Source: a virus. Taken from it: a stretch of DNA of 30,168 nucleotides. The stretch covers positions 1 through 30,168 of the IMG/VR virus record IMGVR_UViG_3300006026_002941; one strand, written 5' to 3'. The notes under the pieces are model-generated. The model did no database searches and was not told where the DNA came from. It was given only the letters and a program-made list of their open reading frames with translations. The number at the start of each line of letters is the position of its first letter. Position 1 is the first letter of the stretch. Made by a program: the position numbers and the translations under genes. Below, piece by piece: positions 13,044 to 19,292 of the stretch.

Positions 13044-14033
13044 CTAGGAAATATTTGGAAGAGCAGAGTAGATTGTGTCTGCAATCGTTTCTCTAACATC
13101 GGGGTTTTCATCAAGGTACGTCTTGGTGTTGGCTCGACCCTGGCCGATGTTTTCGCCCTTGTATGCGTACCATGCGCCCTTCTTGTCGATGATTCCCATC
13201 TCTGTGGCGATGTCAACGATGTCGCCGGTACGGTTGATTCCTTCGCCGTAGGTGATTTCAAATTCGGCCTGACGGAACGGGGGAGCAACCTTGTTTTTGA
13301 CAACTTTTACTCGGGTCTTATTTCCGGATGCTTCGCCACCGTCTTTGAGAGTTTCAATGCGTCGAATATCCAAACGGACTGACGCATAAAACTTCAGCGC
13401 CTTGCCGCCTGTCGTAACTTCTGGGGACCCGAACATGACACCAATTTTTTCACGCAGCTGATTGATCATAATCAGGATGGTGTTTGAATGGTTTAGGTTT
13501 GCGACAATCTTACGCATGGCCTGAGACATAAGGCGGGCGTGAAGACCAACGTGGCTGTCGCCCATCTCTCCTTCGATCTCGGCTCGGGGAGTAAGGGCCG
13601 CAACTGAGTCAACGACGACCACATCTAGAGCACCTGACTCAATAAGCTTGTTTGTAATTGTAAGGGCTTGCTCGCCGGTATCTGGCTGGCTAACCAAGAG
13701 GTTGTCTACGTCGCATCCAATAGCTTTAGCATAGATCGGGTCTAGTGCGTGTTCTGCGTCAATGAAAGCGCACTTGCCTCCAAGCTTCTGCGCTTCTGCG
13801 ATAACATGCAGAGCAATAGTGGTCTTGCCTGATGACTCTGGACCGTAAATTTCAGTGACTCGTCCCTTGGGCAGCCCGCCTGCGCCTAGTGCAAGGTCTA
13901 GGGCAATGGAGCCAGTTGAGACGGTTTCGATTTCCATAGATGCTGCGTCGCCTAGGCGCATTACTGTGCCAGCACCGAACTGTTTTTCAATTTGCCCTAA
14001 GGCATCTTCTAAAAGTTTTTCTCTATCTACCAT
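13044..14033 (-). CDS. recA: RecA recombinase
   Basis: 329 residues starting [20 protein letters not shown] at 14033. The frame is open to 14108, but a leaderless promoter with 6 nt before the inner ATG fixes the start. Walker A GPESSGKT (64-71), the Walker B region ([13 protein letters not shown]), DNA-binding loop 1 ([18 protein letters not shown]) and loop 2 ([28 protein letters not shown]) are all intact. It forms filaments on ssDNA and catalyses strand exchange. It lacks the long acidic tail of bacterial RecA. Its promoter faces that of the divergent 14090 gene. A full RecA beside a Rad52-like annealing protein in one phage is notable. Confidence 0.97.
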   Translation of the reverse strand: MVDREKLLEDALGQIEKQFGAGTVMRLGDAASMEIETVSTGSIALDLALGAGGLPKGRVTEIYGPESSGKTTIALHVIAEAQKLGGKCAFIDAEHALDPIYAKAIGCDVDNLLVSQPDTGEQALTITNKLIESGALDVVVVDSVAALTPRAEIEGEMGDSHVGLHARLMSQAMRKIVANLNHSNTILIMINQLREKIGVMFGSPEVTTGGKALKFYASVRLDIRRIETLKDGGEASGNKTRVKVVKNKVAPPFRQAEFEITYGEGINRTGDIVDIATEMGIIDKKGAWYAYKGENIGQGRANTKTYLDENPDVRETIADTIYSALPNIS

Positions 14034-14039
14034 GTTTCT

Positions 14040-14068
14040 ATTGTATGTGTCTAGTGGATGCACGTCAA
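14040..14068 (-). promoter_or_regulatory. Leaderless-type recA promoter
   Basis: TTGACG (14063-14068), a 17-nt spacer, TACAAT (14040-14045), then AGAAAC and the ATG at 14033, on the minus strand. The AGAAAC-ATG junction is identical to that of the 104-aa gene at 2634. Confidence 0.8.
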
Positions 14069-14077
14069 GTGTGCTTG

Positions 14078-14083
14078 TAGAAT
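14078..14083 (+). promoter_or_regulatory. -10 box (TAGAAT), leaderless type, for the 14090 gene
   Basis: TAGAAT with exactly 6 nt to the ATG at 14090. A weak -35 (TGGATG, 14055-14060) would lie 17 nt upstream and inside the recA promoter spacer, so the two divergent promoters interleave. Confidence 0.6.
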
Positions 14084-14089
14084 AAATGT

Positions 14090-14449
14090 ATGGAGAAACG
14101 CGGCCCAAAGCGACTTGTCAAAGATGCGATCCGTGTCGGTGAGTATGGTGATACTCATTGGCGCTTAGTGCTGTCGTGTTCTCATGAGCTAGATAGTAAA
14201 CGGAAGCCGAAGGTGGGTGAAGACAAAGTTTGCTGCAAGAAGTGTATTTCCTCTGAATCACTTGCTGTTGTAACGGCTCCCGCAGAGCTTGTCTATGATT
14301 TACTTGATCCTGAAGATCCTATGGCAGAGTTGAAGGCAAAGGCCACGATTGCTTCGCATTTTGATGTGTCTTTGGACCAGATTGAGCTGAGGGGCAGTAC
14401 TGCGACTATATTTATTGATGCTCAACAGTTGAGGAATATTTTGAGATGA
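14090..14449 (+). CDS. Possible zinc-binding protein, 119 aa, unknown function
   Basis: Starts [20 protein letters not shown]... at 14090. A Cys-x-His pair (CSH, about 30-32) and a Cys-Cys-x2-Cys group (CCKKC, about 48-52) could bind zinc. The C-terminal half ([49 protein letters not shown]) reads as a small alpha/beta domain. There is no Shine-Dalgarno sequence; a TAGAAT box lies 6 nt upstream. The stop overlaps the next ATG (ATGA), so it is co-translated with the ATP-grasp-like gene. No family recognised. Confidence 0.7.
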   Translation: MEKRGPKRLVKDAIRVGEYGDTHWRLVLSCSHELDSKRKPKVGEDKVCCKKCISSESLAVVTAPAELVYDLLDPEDPMAELKAKATIASHFDVSLDQIELRGSTATIFIDAQQLRNILR

Positions 14450-15168
14450 CTGATTTTTTACCTGTTGAGGAAGATGAGGACTTTGCAACTTGGGAGCGAT
14501 TTAGGGATAACCCGGAAGTTCGTTGGGTGTTCAATAAGTTGGAAGTCGCTTTACGTCAAGGGCTGGAAGCTGGACCGGCTGGATGTGCTCCACGGTATGA
14601 AGGTTTTTACATTCATCGCCCTGTTTACAATTTATTTGGTATGGGTATTGAAGCATCAAAGTTTGTTTATGAGTCGCAGATGGAGGAAGACTTTTTGAAC
14701 AATGCCGTAGTACCTCCCGGTAGCTTTTGGTGTGAGTGGCTAGAGGGTCCACACCTATCTATTGACTTTCAAAAGGACTCCCAGGGTGATTGGCATACAG
14801 TGTCGGTATGGGAAGGATTCCATTCGAGCGATGATAACTTAACTAGGTTTAGTCATTGGGAAAGACTTCCCGAAACAGATGTTCCTGATATTAACCAATG
14901 CTCACATTTCATAAATCTTGTTGATTTGCCTGTCAACGGTATCAATATTGAAACTCGGGAAGGCTTTATTACTGAGATTCATTTACGCCATGGCAACGAC
15001 CCGTTTGAAACTCTTCCGGTCGGTACACGAATTACGCCTATTTGGCAGGACATGGATATTCCTGAAGGTGGCGTGTTTATGCCGAACCTGCATGAAGACT
15101 TAGAAAAGTACTCTGCGCATGGTCATTTGTCGGATGTGCGTCGAGGGTTTGTCATAGAGACGCCTTGA
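14446..15168 (+). CDS. ATP-grasp-like phage protein, 240 aa (tentative)
   Basis: The order of motifs resembles ATP-grasp-like proteins I recall from phages: RPVYNLFGMGIEASKF (about 58-73), PPGSFWCEWLEGPHLSIDF (about 90-108), then HFINLVDLPVNGINIETREGFITEIHLRHGNDPF (about 154-187), where IE and EIHLR would correspond to the metal-binding end of the ATP site. ATP-grasp enzymes ligate a carboxylate to an amine or thiol through an acyl-phosphate. The substrate is unknown. It is coupled to the preceding 119-aa gene by ATGA. It meets the glycosyltransferase gene tail to tail with 3 nt between. The assignment is by motif memory only. Confidence 0.5.
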   Translation: MTDFLPVEEDEDFATWERFRDNPEVRWVFNKLEVALRQGLEAGPAGCAPRYEGFYIHRPVYNLFGMGIEASKFVYESQMEEDFLNNAVVPPGSFWCEWLEGPHLSIDFQKDSQGDWHTVSVWEGFHSSDDNLTRFSHWERLPETDVPDINQCSHFINLVDLPVNGINIETREGFITEIHLRHGNDPFETLPVGTRITPIWQDMDIPEGGVFMPNLHEDLEKYSAHGHLSDVRRGFVIETP

Positions 15169-15171
15169 CAG

Positions 15172-15792
15172 TTAAATTTTGCAGTCGATAAAGTTTTCTC
15201 GGTGCCTGCGGTAATACAGTAGAGGTTCAGGCACATTTGATACCGTAGCCCCGAGGGCTAGCATCCTGTCCCACAGCGCCCAATCTTCACATGCGGCGTT
15301 GCCTACAGCGAACTGCTCGTGTGCCACGTAGCCTGCTTCTTGACCGATAGATGTACGATACATCATTGATCCGTGGTGACCTTCCCACCGCCAGTAGACA
15401 TCTCCTTGTCTCATAACATCTGGAAGCTTTGCGTCTCGATGACCCATCTTGTGTTCACCAGTCACCATAATGTGATACGTGACAATATCTGTATCTTGCT
15501 TCAGTAATGTTTCCACTGCGTCTGAACGTAGCCAGTTGTCTGCACCGATGAACATGGTGTATTCGGTGTCTACTTTCATCAACATGTCTTGAAAGTTGTC
15601 TACGGTGCCGAGGTTTTTCTCTCGTAGGGTGTATTCGACTTCAGGGTAAACAGCGGGCAGGTGCTTGCAGTCGCCTACGCCGTCGTCTACAAATAGGATC
15701 TTTGCAGGCTGAACTGTCTGGGACAGAATGCTTTCGATACAATGAGCGGCTAAGTGCCCATAATAATATGATGCGATTACTACAGTTAACAT
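15172..15792 (-). CDS. Family 2 glycosyltransferase
   Basis: 206 residues. GT-A fold start MLTVVIASYYYGHLAAHCIESILSQT with VDDG (35-38) in the nucleotide-binding site, a variant DxD as GADNW (metal and sugar nucleotide), and EDW near residue 165, the usual place of the catalytic acid. It transfers a sugar from an NDP-sugar to an unknown acceptor. No membrane segment, so it is probably cytoplasmic. It is the last gene of a four-gene minus-strand operon, starting one base after the stop of the PhyH gene. An RmlB-like enzyme elsewhere in the window could supply a deoxysugar donor. Confidence 0.88.
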   Translation of the reverse strand: MLTVVIASYYYGHLAAHCIESILSQTVQPAKILFVDDGVGDCKHLPAVYPEVEYTLREKNLGTVDNFQDMLMKVDTEYTMFIGADNWLRSDAVETLLKQDTDIVTYHIMVTGEHKMGHRDAKLPDVMRQGDVYWRWEGHHGSMMYRTSIGQEAGYVAHEQFAVGNAACEDWALWDRMLALGATVSNVPEPLLYYRRHRENFIDCKI

Positions 15793-15793
15793 A

Positions 15794-16543
15794 TTAGGGA
15801 ATCCTAGTTGGGTCGATTTGTTCTACAACACTTCCATCTGACAGATAGTCAGGGTAGTCTTTTACACTATCAGATTTACAGAAGCCGTTCATGTACGTCA
15901 TTCTTGGACTATCTGAAACATTAGCCTCGCTGCCGTGAACAATTTTTACTGACCAGATTAGCACGTCACCTTTATTTGCCGTGTACTTAGTTCCTGAAAG
16001 GTTTCCGCGCTCAAACTGACGTAAGTCTGGTGGGCGATCAAACTCCGGCCAAAGATGTGAGCCTTCTATAAACTCCACGGCCCCGTTAGTCTCTGTTATG
16101 TCATCTACGGCAATAACGGTTTGTAAGTAATCAGTTTCCACCGTCTTTGCAAACTGTGAGCTTTCGCGGAAGATCGTATCTCTATGCCAAGCAAAAGTAT
16201 CTTTGTCTCCGGCTTCCCTGAAGTAAACTTGATTGTTGATTTGTCTAACGTTCCGACCTAAAAGCTCTTTTACAAGCGATACCATTCTCGGGTCAATGCG
16301 GATAGAGTTTAAGTAATCGCTAGCTAATGCCGGAAAGAAGATTAATGACTTTTTGTTGTGTGCCTGTTCGCTAGGAACGTGGGGATAGCCGGATGATTGT
16401 ATCTGCTCATCTGAAACAGCATACGCTGCGCTCTTAATAGCATCGCACTCTGCGGGCGTGAACACAGAAGGGATTTTGACAATACCCTTTTCGTATAATT
16501 CACCCTTTTCGTATAATTCGTTTAACCTAGTCGAACGATACAT
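15794..16543 (-). CDS. Phytanoyl-CoA dioxygenase (PhyH) family protein, copy 1
   Basis: 249 residues from the ATG at 16543, which overlaps the end of the deacetylase gene by 17 nt. Fe(II)/2-oxoglutarate dioxygenase with HxD as WHRD (His120, Asp122), distal His203 (IVHGSE) and the 2-oxoglutarate-binding Arg214 (SPRMTY), so the active site is complete. The family hydroxylates varied small molecules, lipids or glycan parts; the substrate is unknown. Residues 9-14 and 15-20 are an exact repeat (ELYEKG) from an 18-bp tandem duplication. Placed between a deacetylase and a glycosyltransferase, it most likely modifies a sugar or lipid carrier. Confidence 0.88.
   Translation of the reverse strand: MYRSTRLNELYEKGELYEKGIVKIPSVFTPAECDAIKSAAYAVSDEQIQSSGYPHVPSEQAHNKKSLIFFPALASDYLNSIRIDPRMVSLVKELLGRNVRQINNQVYFREAGDKDTFAWHRDTIFRESSQFAKTVETDYLQTVIAVDDITETNGAVEFIEGSHLWPEFDRPPDLRQFERGNLSGTKYTANKGDVLIWSVKIVHGSEANVSDSPRMTYMNGFCKSDSVKDYPDYLSDGSVVEQIDPTRIP
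16484..16519. repeat. 18-bp exact tandem duplication inside the PhyH gene
   Basis: Two identical abutting copies of acccttttcgtataattc (plus strand) at 16484-16501 and 16502-16519. The duplication is in frame and repeats six residues near the N-terminus of the dioxygenase, leaving the protein intact. Confidence 0.95.
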
Positions 16544-17048
16544 AGTCACTGTAAATTTTGTAATCGGCGTCTTCAGCAAATTCGTTACGGACACCCTGCG
16601 TTACGGAATACGCTTTCTCATAGCCTGCAGCTTTCACAAGGGCTACAACTCTGTCATCGTACTCGCCGTAAGGATACCTCAAATATTTTGTAGGAAAGGG
16701 TGCGGTAATTTCTTTGATGATATCTCGATCGGAAAGCTTCGTCAAGTCTCTATGCGACCACGTATGCCAACCAATCTCAAAGTTGTACAAAGAACACAAC
16801 TGCTTCACTTGAGATAGTGTGCAGTACCTCTCTAGCTTTGGTACATGTTCTAGGTCGAAAGTGTTATCTTTCCCCATTTCGTTTCCCATTACGAACATGA
16901 TCCCTGACTTGCCTTCTAAAATGTCTTGGTTTTCAAAAACGTTTAAGTATACGCCGTCGAAACCGATCGGTTCACCGCACGCCAGGATTTGCTCCCGTGT
17001 GTGATAGTTAGAGTGCTTTTCTGTCCCAATGTTGTGGGCAAGTCTCAT
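16527..17048 (-). CDS. Polysaccharide deacetylase (NodB-like)
   Basis: 173 residues from the ATG at 17048, which overlaps the methyltransferase stop as ATGA. NodB/carbohydrate esterase 4 motifs: motif 2 HTWSH (95-99, metal-binding His pair), motif 3 RYPYGEYDD (124-132). Motif 1, usually TFDDG, is reduced to GFDG (29-32), keeping one Asp. The family removes N-acetyl groups from GlcNAc-type sugars with a metal ion. No signal peptide, so it would act in the cytoplasm, on an activated sugar or lipid-linked precursor, unlike secreted peptidoglycan deacetylases. The degenerate motif 1 leaves activity uncertain. Confidence 0.8.
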   Translation of the reverse strand: MRLAHNIGTEKHSNYHTREQILACGEPIGFDGVYLNVFENQDILEGKSGIMFVMGNEMGKDNTFDLEHVPKLERYCTLSQVKQLCSLYNFEIGWHTWSHRDLTKLSDRDIIKEITAPFPTKYLRYPYGEYDDRVVALVKAAGYEKAYSVTQGVRNEFAEDADYKIYSDYVSFD

Positions 17049-17539
17049 CGGTACTCCCAAATATCAATTACATGTAAGTATTCACGGTACTGAATTTCAA
17101 AGTGACGTATGCGGGTGCCAAAGTTGTAAGGTTTCAACCAGCTTTTGATTCCGGCAATCATGACCAACGTTTCGTGCGTGTCGGACGCTGCTTCATGAAT
17201 CAAGTTAGCCATCGCCGCATGATCATACTGCTCGTAGAGAACACCTGTAGCAATAACCAGATCGTACTTGCTGTCGATTTCTGTTACCCGTTCTACCCCG
17301 TCAGGAAGACGCTTGGCAGCAGCGTCGCTTATTTCAAAAGCGTGCTTTTCGATCGCTGGAAGGTCCTTGGTTATCCAGCCTTCTCCAGCCCCAATATCAA
17401 GTGCTCGGCTAAAGACTGGGCCTACGTCTTCTAGGACGGCCATATAGAAGTTCTTACGGTAAAGATCTTCGGGGTCTTGCTGGTAGTTCCAGGGGTCACT
17501 GTCTTCGTACCAGTTTTCGAGTTCTTGCTTAGTCTGCAT
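17045..17539 (-). CDS. SAM-dependent methyltransferase (NodS-like)
   Basis: 164 residues. The class I motif I is ALDIGAGEGWIT (about 46-57), with acidic motif II FEIS and motif IV-like YDLVIATGVLYEQ. The N-terminus WYEDSDPWNYQQDPEDLYRKNFYMAVL resembles the NodS group, which N-methylates deacetylated amino-sugars. It is followed by a NodB-like deacetylase, matching the nodB-nodS logic (deacetylate, then N-methylate), though gene order here is methyltransferase first. It begins the minus-strand operon and has a leaderless promoter. The NodS likeness is from motif reading; another small-molecule methyltransferase is possible. Confidence 0.8.
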   Translation of the reverse strand: MQTKQELENWYEDSDPWNYQQDPEDLYRKNFYMAVLEDVGPVFSRALDIGAGEGWITKDLPAIEKHAFEISDAAAKRLPDGVERVTEIDSKYDLVIATGVLYEQYDHAAMANLIHEAASDTHETLVMIAGIKSWLKPYNFGTRIRHFEIQYREYLHVIDIWEYR

Positions 17540-17545
17540 GGTCTT

Positions 17546-17574
17546 ATTGTATCCTGGGGGCTGTATTTAGGCAA
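17546..17574 (-). promoter_or_regulatory. Leaderless-type promoter of the methyltransferase-deacetylase-PhyH-GT2 operon
   Basis: TTGCCT (17569-17574), a 17-nt spacer, TACAAT (17546-17551), then 6 nt to the ATG at 17539, on the minus strand. Confidence 0.7.
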
Positions 17575-17659
17575 TAAGGTCCCTCCCGTTCGTGTGGTAG
17601 TTGCTGCTACTCACAAACGGCATAGGCGAACCCGTATCTTCATTCTCAGGTCTGTTCAC
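17567..17659 (-). CDS. Tentative small ORF, 30 aa
   Basis: A GTG-started frame (MNRPENEDTGSPMPF...) that ends inside the -35 region of the methyltransferase operon promoter. An earlier GTG at 17677 would give 36 residues. The ribosome-binding site is weak (TTGGGG, 8 nt upstream). It is listed because the gap otherwise has no gene and the frame follows the better-supported 42-aa ORF on the same strand. It may be chance. Confidence 0.3.
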   Translation of the reverse strand: MNRPENEDTGSPMPFVSSSNYHTNGRDLIA

Positions 17660-17719
17660 TGCATCGACCCCAAGCACCGCCTATTTTTTCAGCGATGCCC
17701 ACTCTCCCTAGATATGGCT

Positions 17720-17848
17720 CTAGTAGCCCGTGTGCCGGAACCGCATGGGCGTTTGCTTGTTCCGAACCTGTTCCTCAAGGCTTGATGTTCTACGTGCAGG
17801 GACTGGCGTACTAGCAGGTACGGGGTTCCAGTTTATCGTGTGATCCAT
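17720..17848 (-). CDS. Small protein, 42 aa, unknown function
   Basis: ATG at 17848 (MDHTINWNPVPASTPVPARR...) with AAAGAGGA 5 nt upstream, a good ribosome-binding site. The product is Pro/Thr/Arg rich, with a short charged helix-like part (SLEEQVRNKQ), and no membrane segment. A GGGCA/TGCCC hairpin lies in its leader. No family recognised; support comes from the ribosome-binding site and the absence of any competing gene. Confidence 0.5.
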   Translation of the reverse strand: MDHTINWNPVPASTPVPARRTSSLEEQVRNKQTPMRFRHTGY

Positions 17849-18104
17849 ATCGTTCCTCTTTGGGCAGGCGTGCCCTCTTTTTCTTAAGTGTTAGTACCAG
17901 TTGCGTAACGAGTGTAACCCACCGGTCCTGTAGTGAACGTTTATGTCATCGGGATTTCCCGGCGTCAGTCTTGTGGCGTGAGGCTCCTTCTGTAGTTTGC
18001 AGGTAGCCTACCGTTCTGGTTGGTGTCGGTCAAGCCACGTTTCTTCTGGTTTGCTTGACACGAAACATTTATAATATTTTTGTTACTGATCGAAAAGGAG
18101 TCGA
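17849..18104. other. Intergenic stretch between divergent units, no convincing gene
   Basis: About 250 nt between the 42-aa gene (minus) and the WhiB-like gene (plus). It has several short dyads (CGGGATTTCCCG near 17950, GGTAGCCTACC near 18002) and no open frame with a good start. A minus-strand frame around 17889-17951 reads M-T-stop-TFTTGPVGYTRYATGTNT, so a short gene interrupted by a TAA codon is conceivable. TTGACA (18055-18060) and TATAAT (18070-18075) precede whiB but are only 9 nt apart. It could hold a regulatory region or a small RNA; neither is shown. Confidence 0.5.
17862..17885 (+). terminator. Terminator-like hairpin, plus strand
   Basis: GGGCA, loop GGCG, TGCCC (17862-17875), followed by TCTTTTTCTT. 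The stem is short (5 bp) but the T run is good. No plus-strand gene leads into it, so it may end antisense transcription, or act on the minus strand as a leader hairpin of the 42-aa gene. Confidence 0.45.
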
Positions 18105-18341
18105 ATGTTTTCAGTTAAGTCACCGTATTGGTTCAAAAATTCTCCGTGTTCTGGGCAAGATCGTTTATTTTTCTCAAGTAAGTCCTCGAATCGGCGTCTT
18201 GCTGTCAAGGTATGTAATTCTGAATGCGATAATCGTTCTGAGTGTCTGAAGTTTGCGGTTTCAGAAGGAATTACCATCGGTGTTTGGGGAGGTAAAACAG
18301 GACCGGAGTTAGCAAGGCTGGTGGAACATGATGCTGGATGA
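18105..18341 (+). CDS. WhiB-like iron-sulfur transcription factor
   Basis: 78 residues from the ATG at 18105 with AAGGAG 6 nt upstream. Four Cys at 15, 37, 41 and 47 and the GVWGG turn (59-63) match the Wbl family, found in Actinobacteria and their phages, where a 4Fe-4S cluster and the G(V/I)WGG turn mediate binding to the housekeeping sigma factor. The two middle Cys are spaced C-x3-C instead of the usual C-x2-C. The usual long basic DNA-binding tail is short here. It heads a plus-strand run and could reprogram host transcription or switch phage gene sets. It overlaps the next gene by 14 nt. Confidence 0.85.
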   Translation: MFSVKSPYWFKNSPCSGQDRLFFSSKSSNRRLAVKVCNSECDNRSECLKFAVSEGITIGVWGGKTGPELARLVEHDAG

Positions 18342-18720
18342 CGAGGCTATTTCCCACGATACTTTAGCCGTGCTTGAACGCAGCGGCACCAGAATCCAGT
18401 TTGTTGTCAGCAAAGCTGTTACTCTTGATAGCAAAGATTACAAAGTGTTGTTGTGGGACGAAGATTACATGCTGATTGGTCTTGCTGACGAGTTTTTAAA
18501 TTCAGAGTTTGATTCAAAAATTGTTTCGGACATCATTCGGGAGCTTGATGAGCTAGAACCCAACCAAGTCGATCAAAAAGAGTATGTTCGTGAACGTTCT
18601 AAAGAGTTATTGATTGAAGCTTTAGAAAACATTATTGATGCTTTGATACTTGCAGAAGATGCCCCTACAGAGACCACCAACATTGACATTTTGATTGACA
18701 AGCTCTTGGAAGAAGACTAA
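18328..18720 (+). CDS. Acidic protein, 130 aa, unknown function
   Basis: Starts at the ATG at 18328 (or the next codon, also ATG), overlapping the end of the WhiB-like gene, so it is coupled to it. An alpha/beta-looking first half (IQFVVSKAVTLDSKDYKVLLWDEDYMLIGLADEFL) is followed by a long acidic helical part (VSDIIRELDELEPNQVDQKEYVRERSKELLIEALENIIDALILAED). The 3' end contains a consensus promoter for the next operon. No family recognised; the overlap suggests it works with the WhiB-like protein. Confidence 0.75.
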   Translation: MMLDDEAISHDTLAVLERSGTRIQFVVSKAVTLDSKDYKVLLWDEDYMLIGLADEFLNSEFDSKIVSDIIRELDELEPNQVDQKEYVRERSKELLIEALENIIDALILAEDAPTETTNIDILIDKLLEED

Positions 18721-18723
18721 AAT
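18695..18723 (+). promoter_or_regulatory. Consensus promoter of the recombination operon
   Basis: TTGACA (18695-18700), a 17-nt spacer and TAAAAT (18718-18723). It lies across the 3' end of the upstream gene. Transcription would start near 18730, inside the 20-bp tandem repeat, about 44 nt before the ATG at 18774. Confidence 0.85.
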
Positions 18724-18762
18724 AGGCTTGTTACTATTTACTTAGGCTTGTTACTATTTACT
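18723..18762. repeat. 20-bp exact tandem duplication in the leader of the recombination operon
   Basis: Two identical abutting copies of TAGGCTTGTTACTATTTACT at 18723-18742 and 18743-18762. They start at the last base of the -10 box and end at the AAGGA ribosome-binding site (18763-18767) of the 172-aa gene. They span the transcription start, so they may be a duplicated operator, or a chance duplication that lengthened the leader. Confidence 0.95.
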
Positions 18763-18773
18763 AAGGAAACATA

Positions 18774-19292
18774 ATGTCTGTATTAGAGAATCCGACGCAC
18801 TCACTGCAAGAAGCTTTCACGGCATTGCGAAGTTTTGAGAGCGACATCCGAGAGATGGGTGGCATCTCAAACTTGGATTACGCATCTGTTGAAGAGATGA
18901 TGCAGCTTGCTAGCGACGCTCACCTAGTTAAGTCGTACGCTACTGAGTTGTTTAATGAGCTTCAGTCTATGCTGACTGAAAAGATTGGCAGTCTACCAAC
19001 TCCCGTGACCGTTGATGGGGGCACGGTAGAGATTAAGTCTGGTTCTGCTCGCAAAACGTGGGATCATAAGGCGCTGATGAACGAAGTTAGTCGCCGGATC
19101 GTTGATAAGAGTGTGGATATGGAGACCGGCGAAATTACCATGTCGTCGCAGGAAATGATTCAGCACGCTATGGAGTACATGGGTGTTTCTTATTGGAAGG
19201 TCGGTAACTTGAAAGATCTCCACATTGACGCAGACGACTACTGCGAAGTTGGAGAACCGAAGAAGAGTCTAGTTATTAGGAGAGATAAGTGA
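18774..19292 (+). CDS. Phage protein of the recombination operon, 172 aa, unknown function
   Basis: ATG at 18774 with AAGGA 6 nt upstream. A helical N-terminal half (SLQEAFTALRSFESDIREMGG, VEEMMQLASDAHLVKSYATELFNELQSMLTEKIG) is followed by a beta-rich part (VTVDGGTVEIKSGSARKTWDHKALMNEVSRRIVDKS) and a C-terminus VSYWKVGNLKDLHIDADDYCEVGEPKKSLVIRR. Proteins of this build sit next to annealing recombinases in many actinophages, to my knowledge without a proven role. The stop overlaps the start of the Rad52-like gene (GTGA), so they are coupled. Confidence 0.75.
   Translation: MSVLENPTHSLQEAFTALRSFESDIREMGGISNLDYASVEEMMQLASDAHLVKSYATELFNELQSMLTEKIGSLPTPVTVDGGTVEIKSGSARKTWDHKALMNEVSRRIVDKSVDMETGEITMSSQEMIQHAMEYMGVSYWKVGNLKDLHIDADDYCEVGEPKKSLVIRRDK

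Noticed and set aside
17477-17785. Plus-strand frame of 102 codons across the methyltransferase start
   Set aside because: It runs antisense to the start and promoter of the methyltransferase, has no start signal and shows no family pattern.
18055-18075. TTGACA and TATAAT before the WhiB-like gene as one promoter
   Set aside because: The two boxes are only 9 nt apart, far too close to be used together; one of them may belong to another arrangement.
17575-18104. tRNA or tmRNA gene in the long gap
   Set aside because: No T-loop (GTTCRANYC) with matching stems, acceptor pairing or CCA end was found by eye; a computed search is still needed to exclude one.
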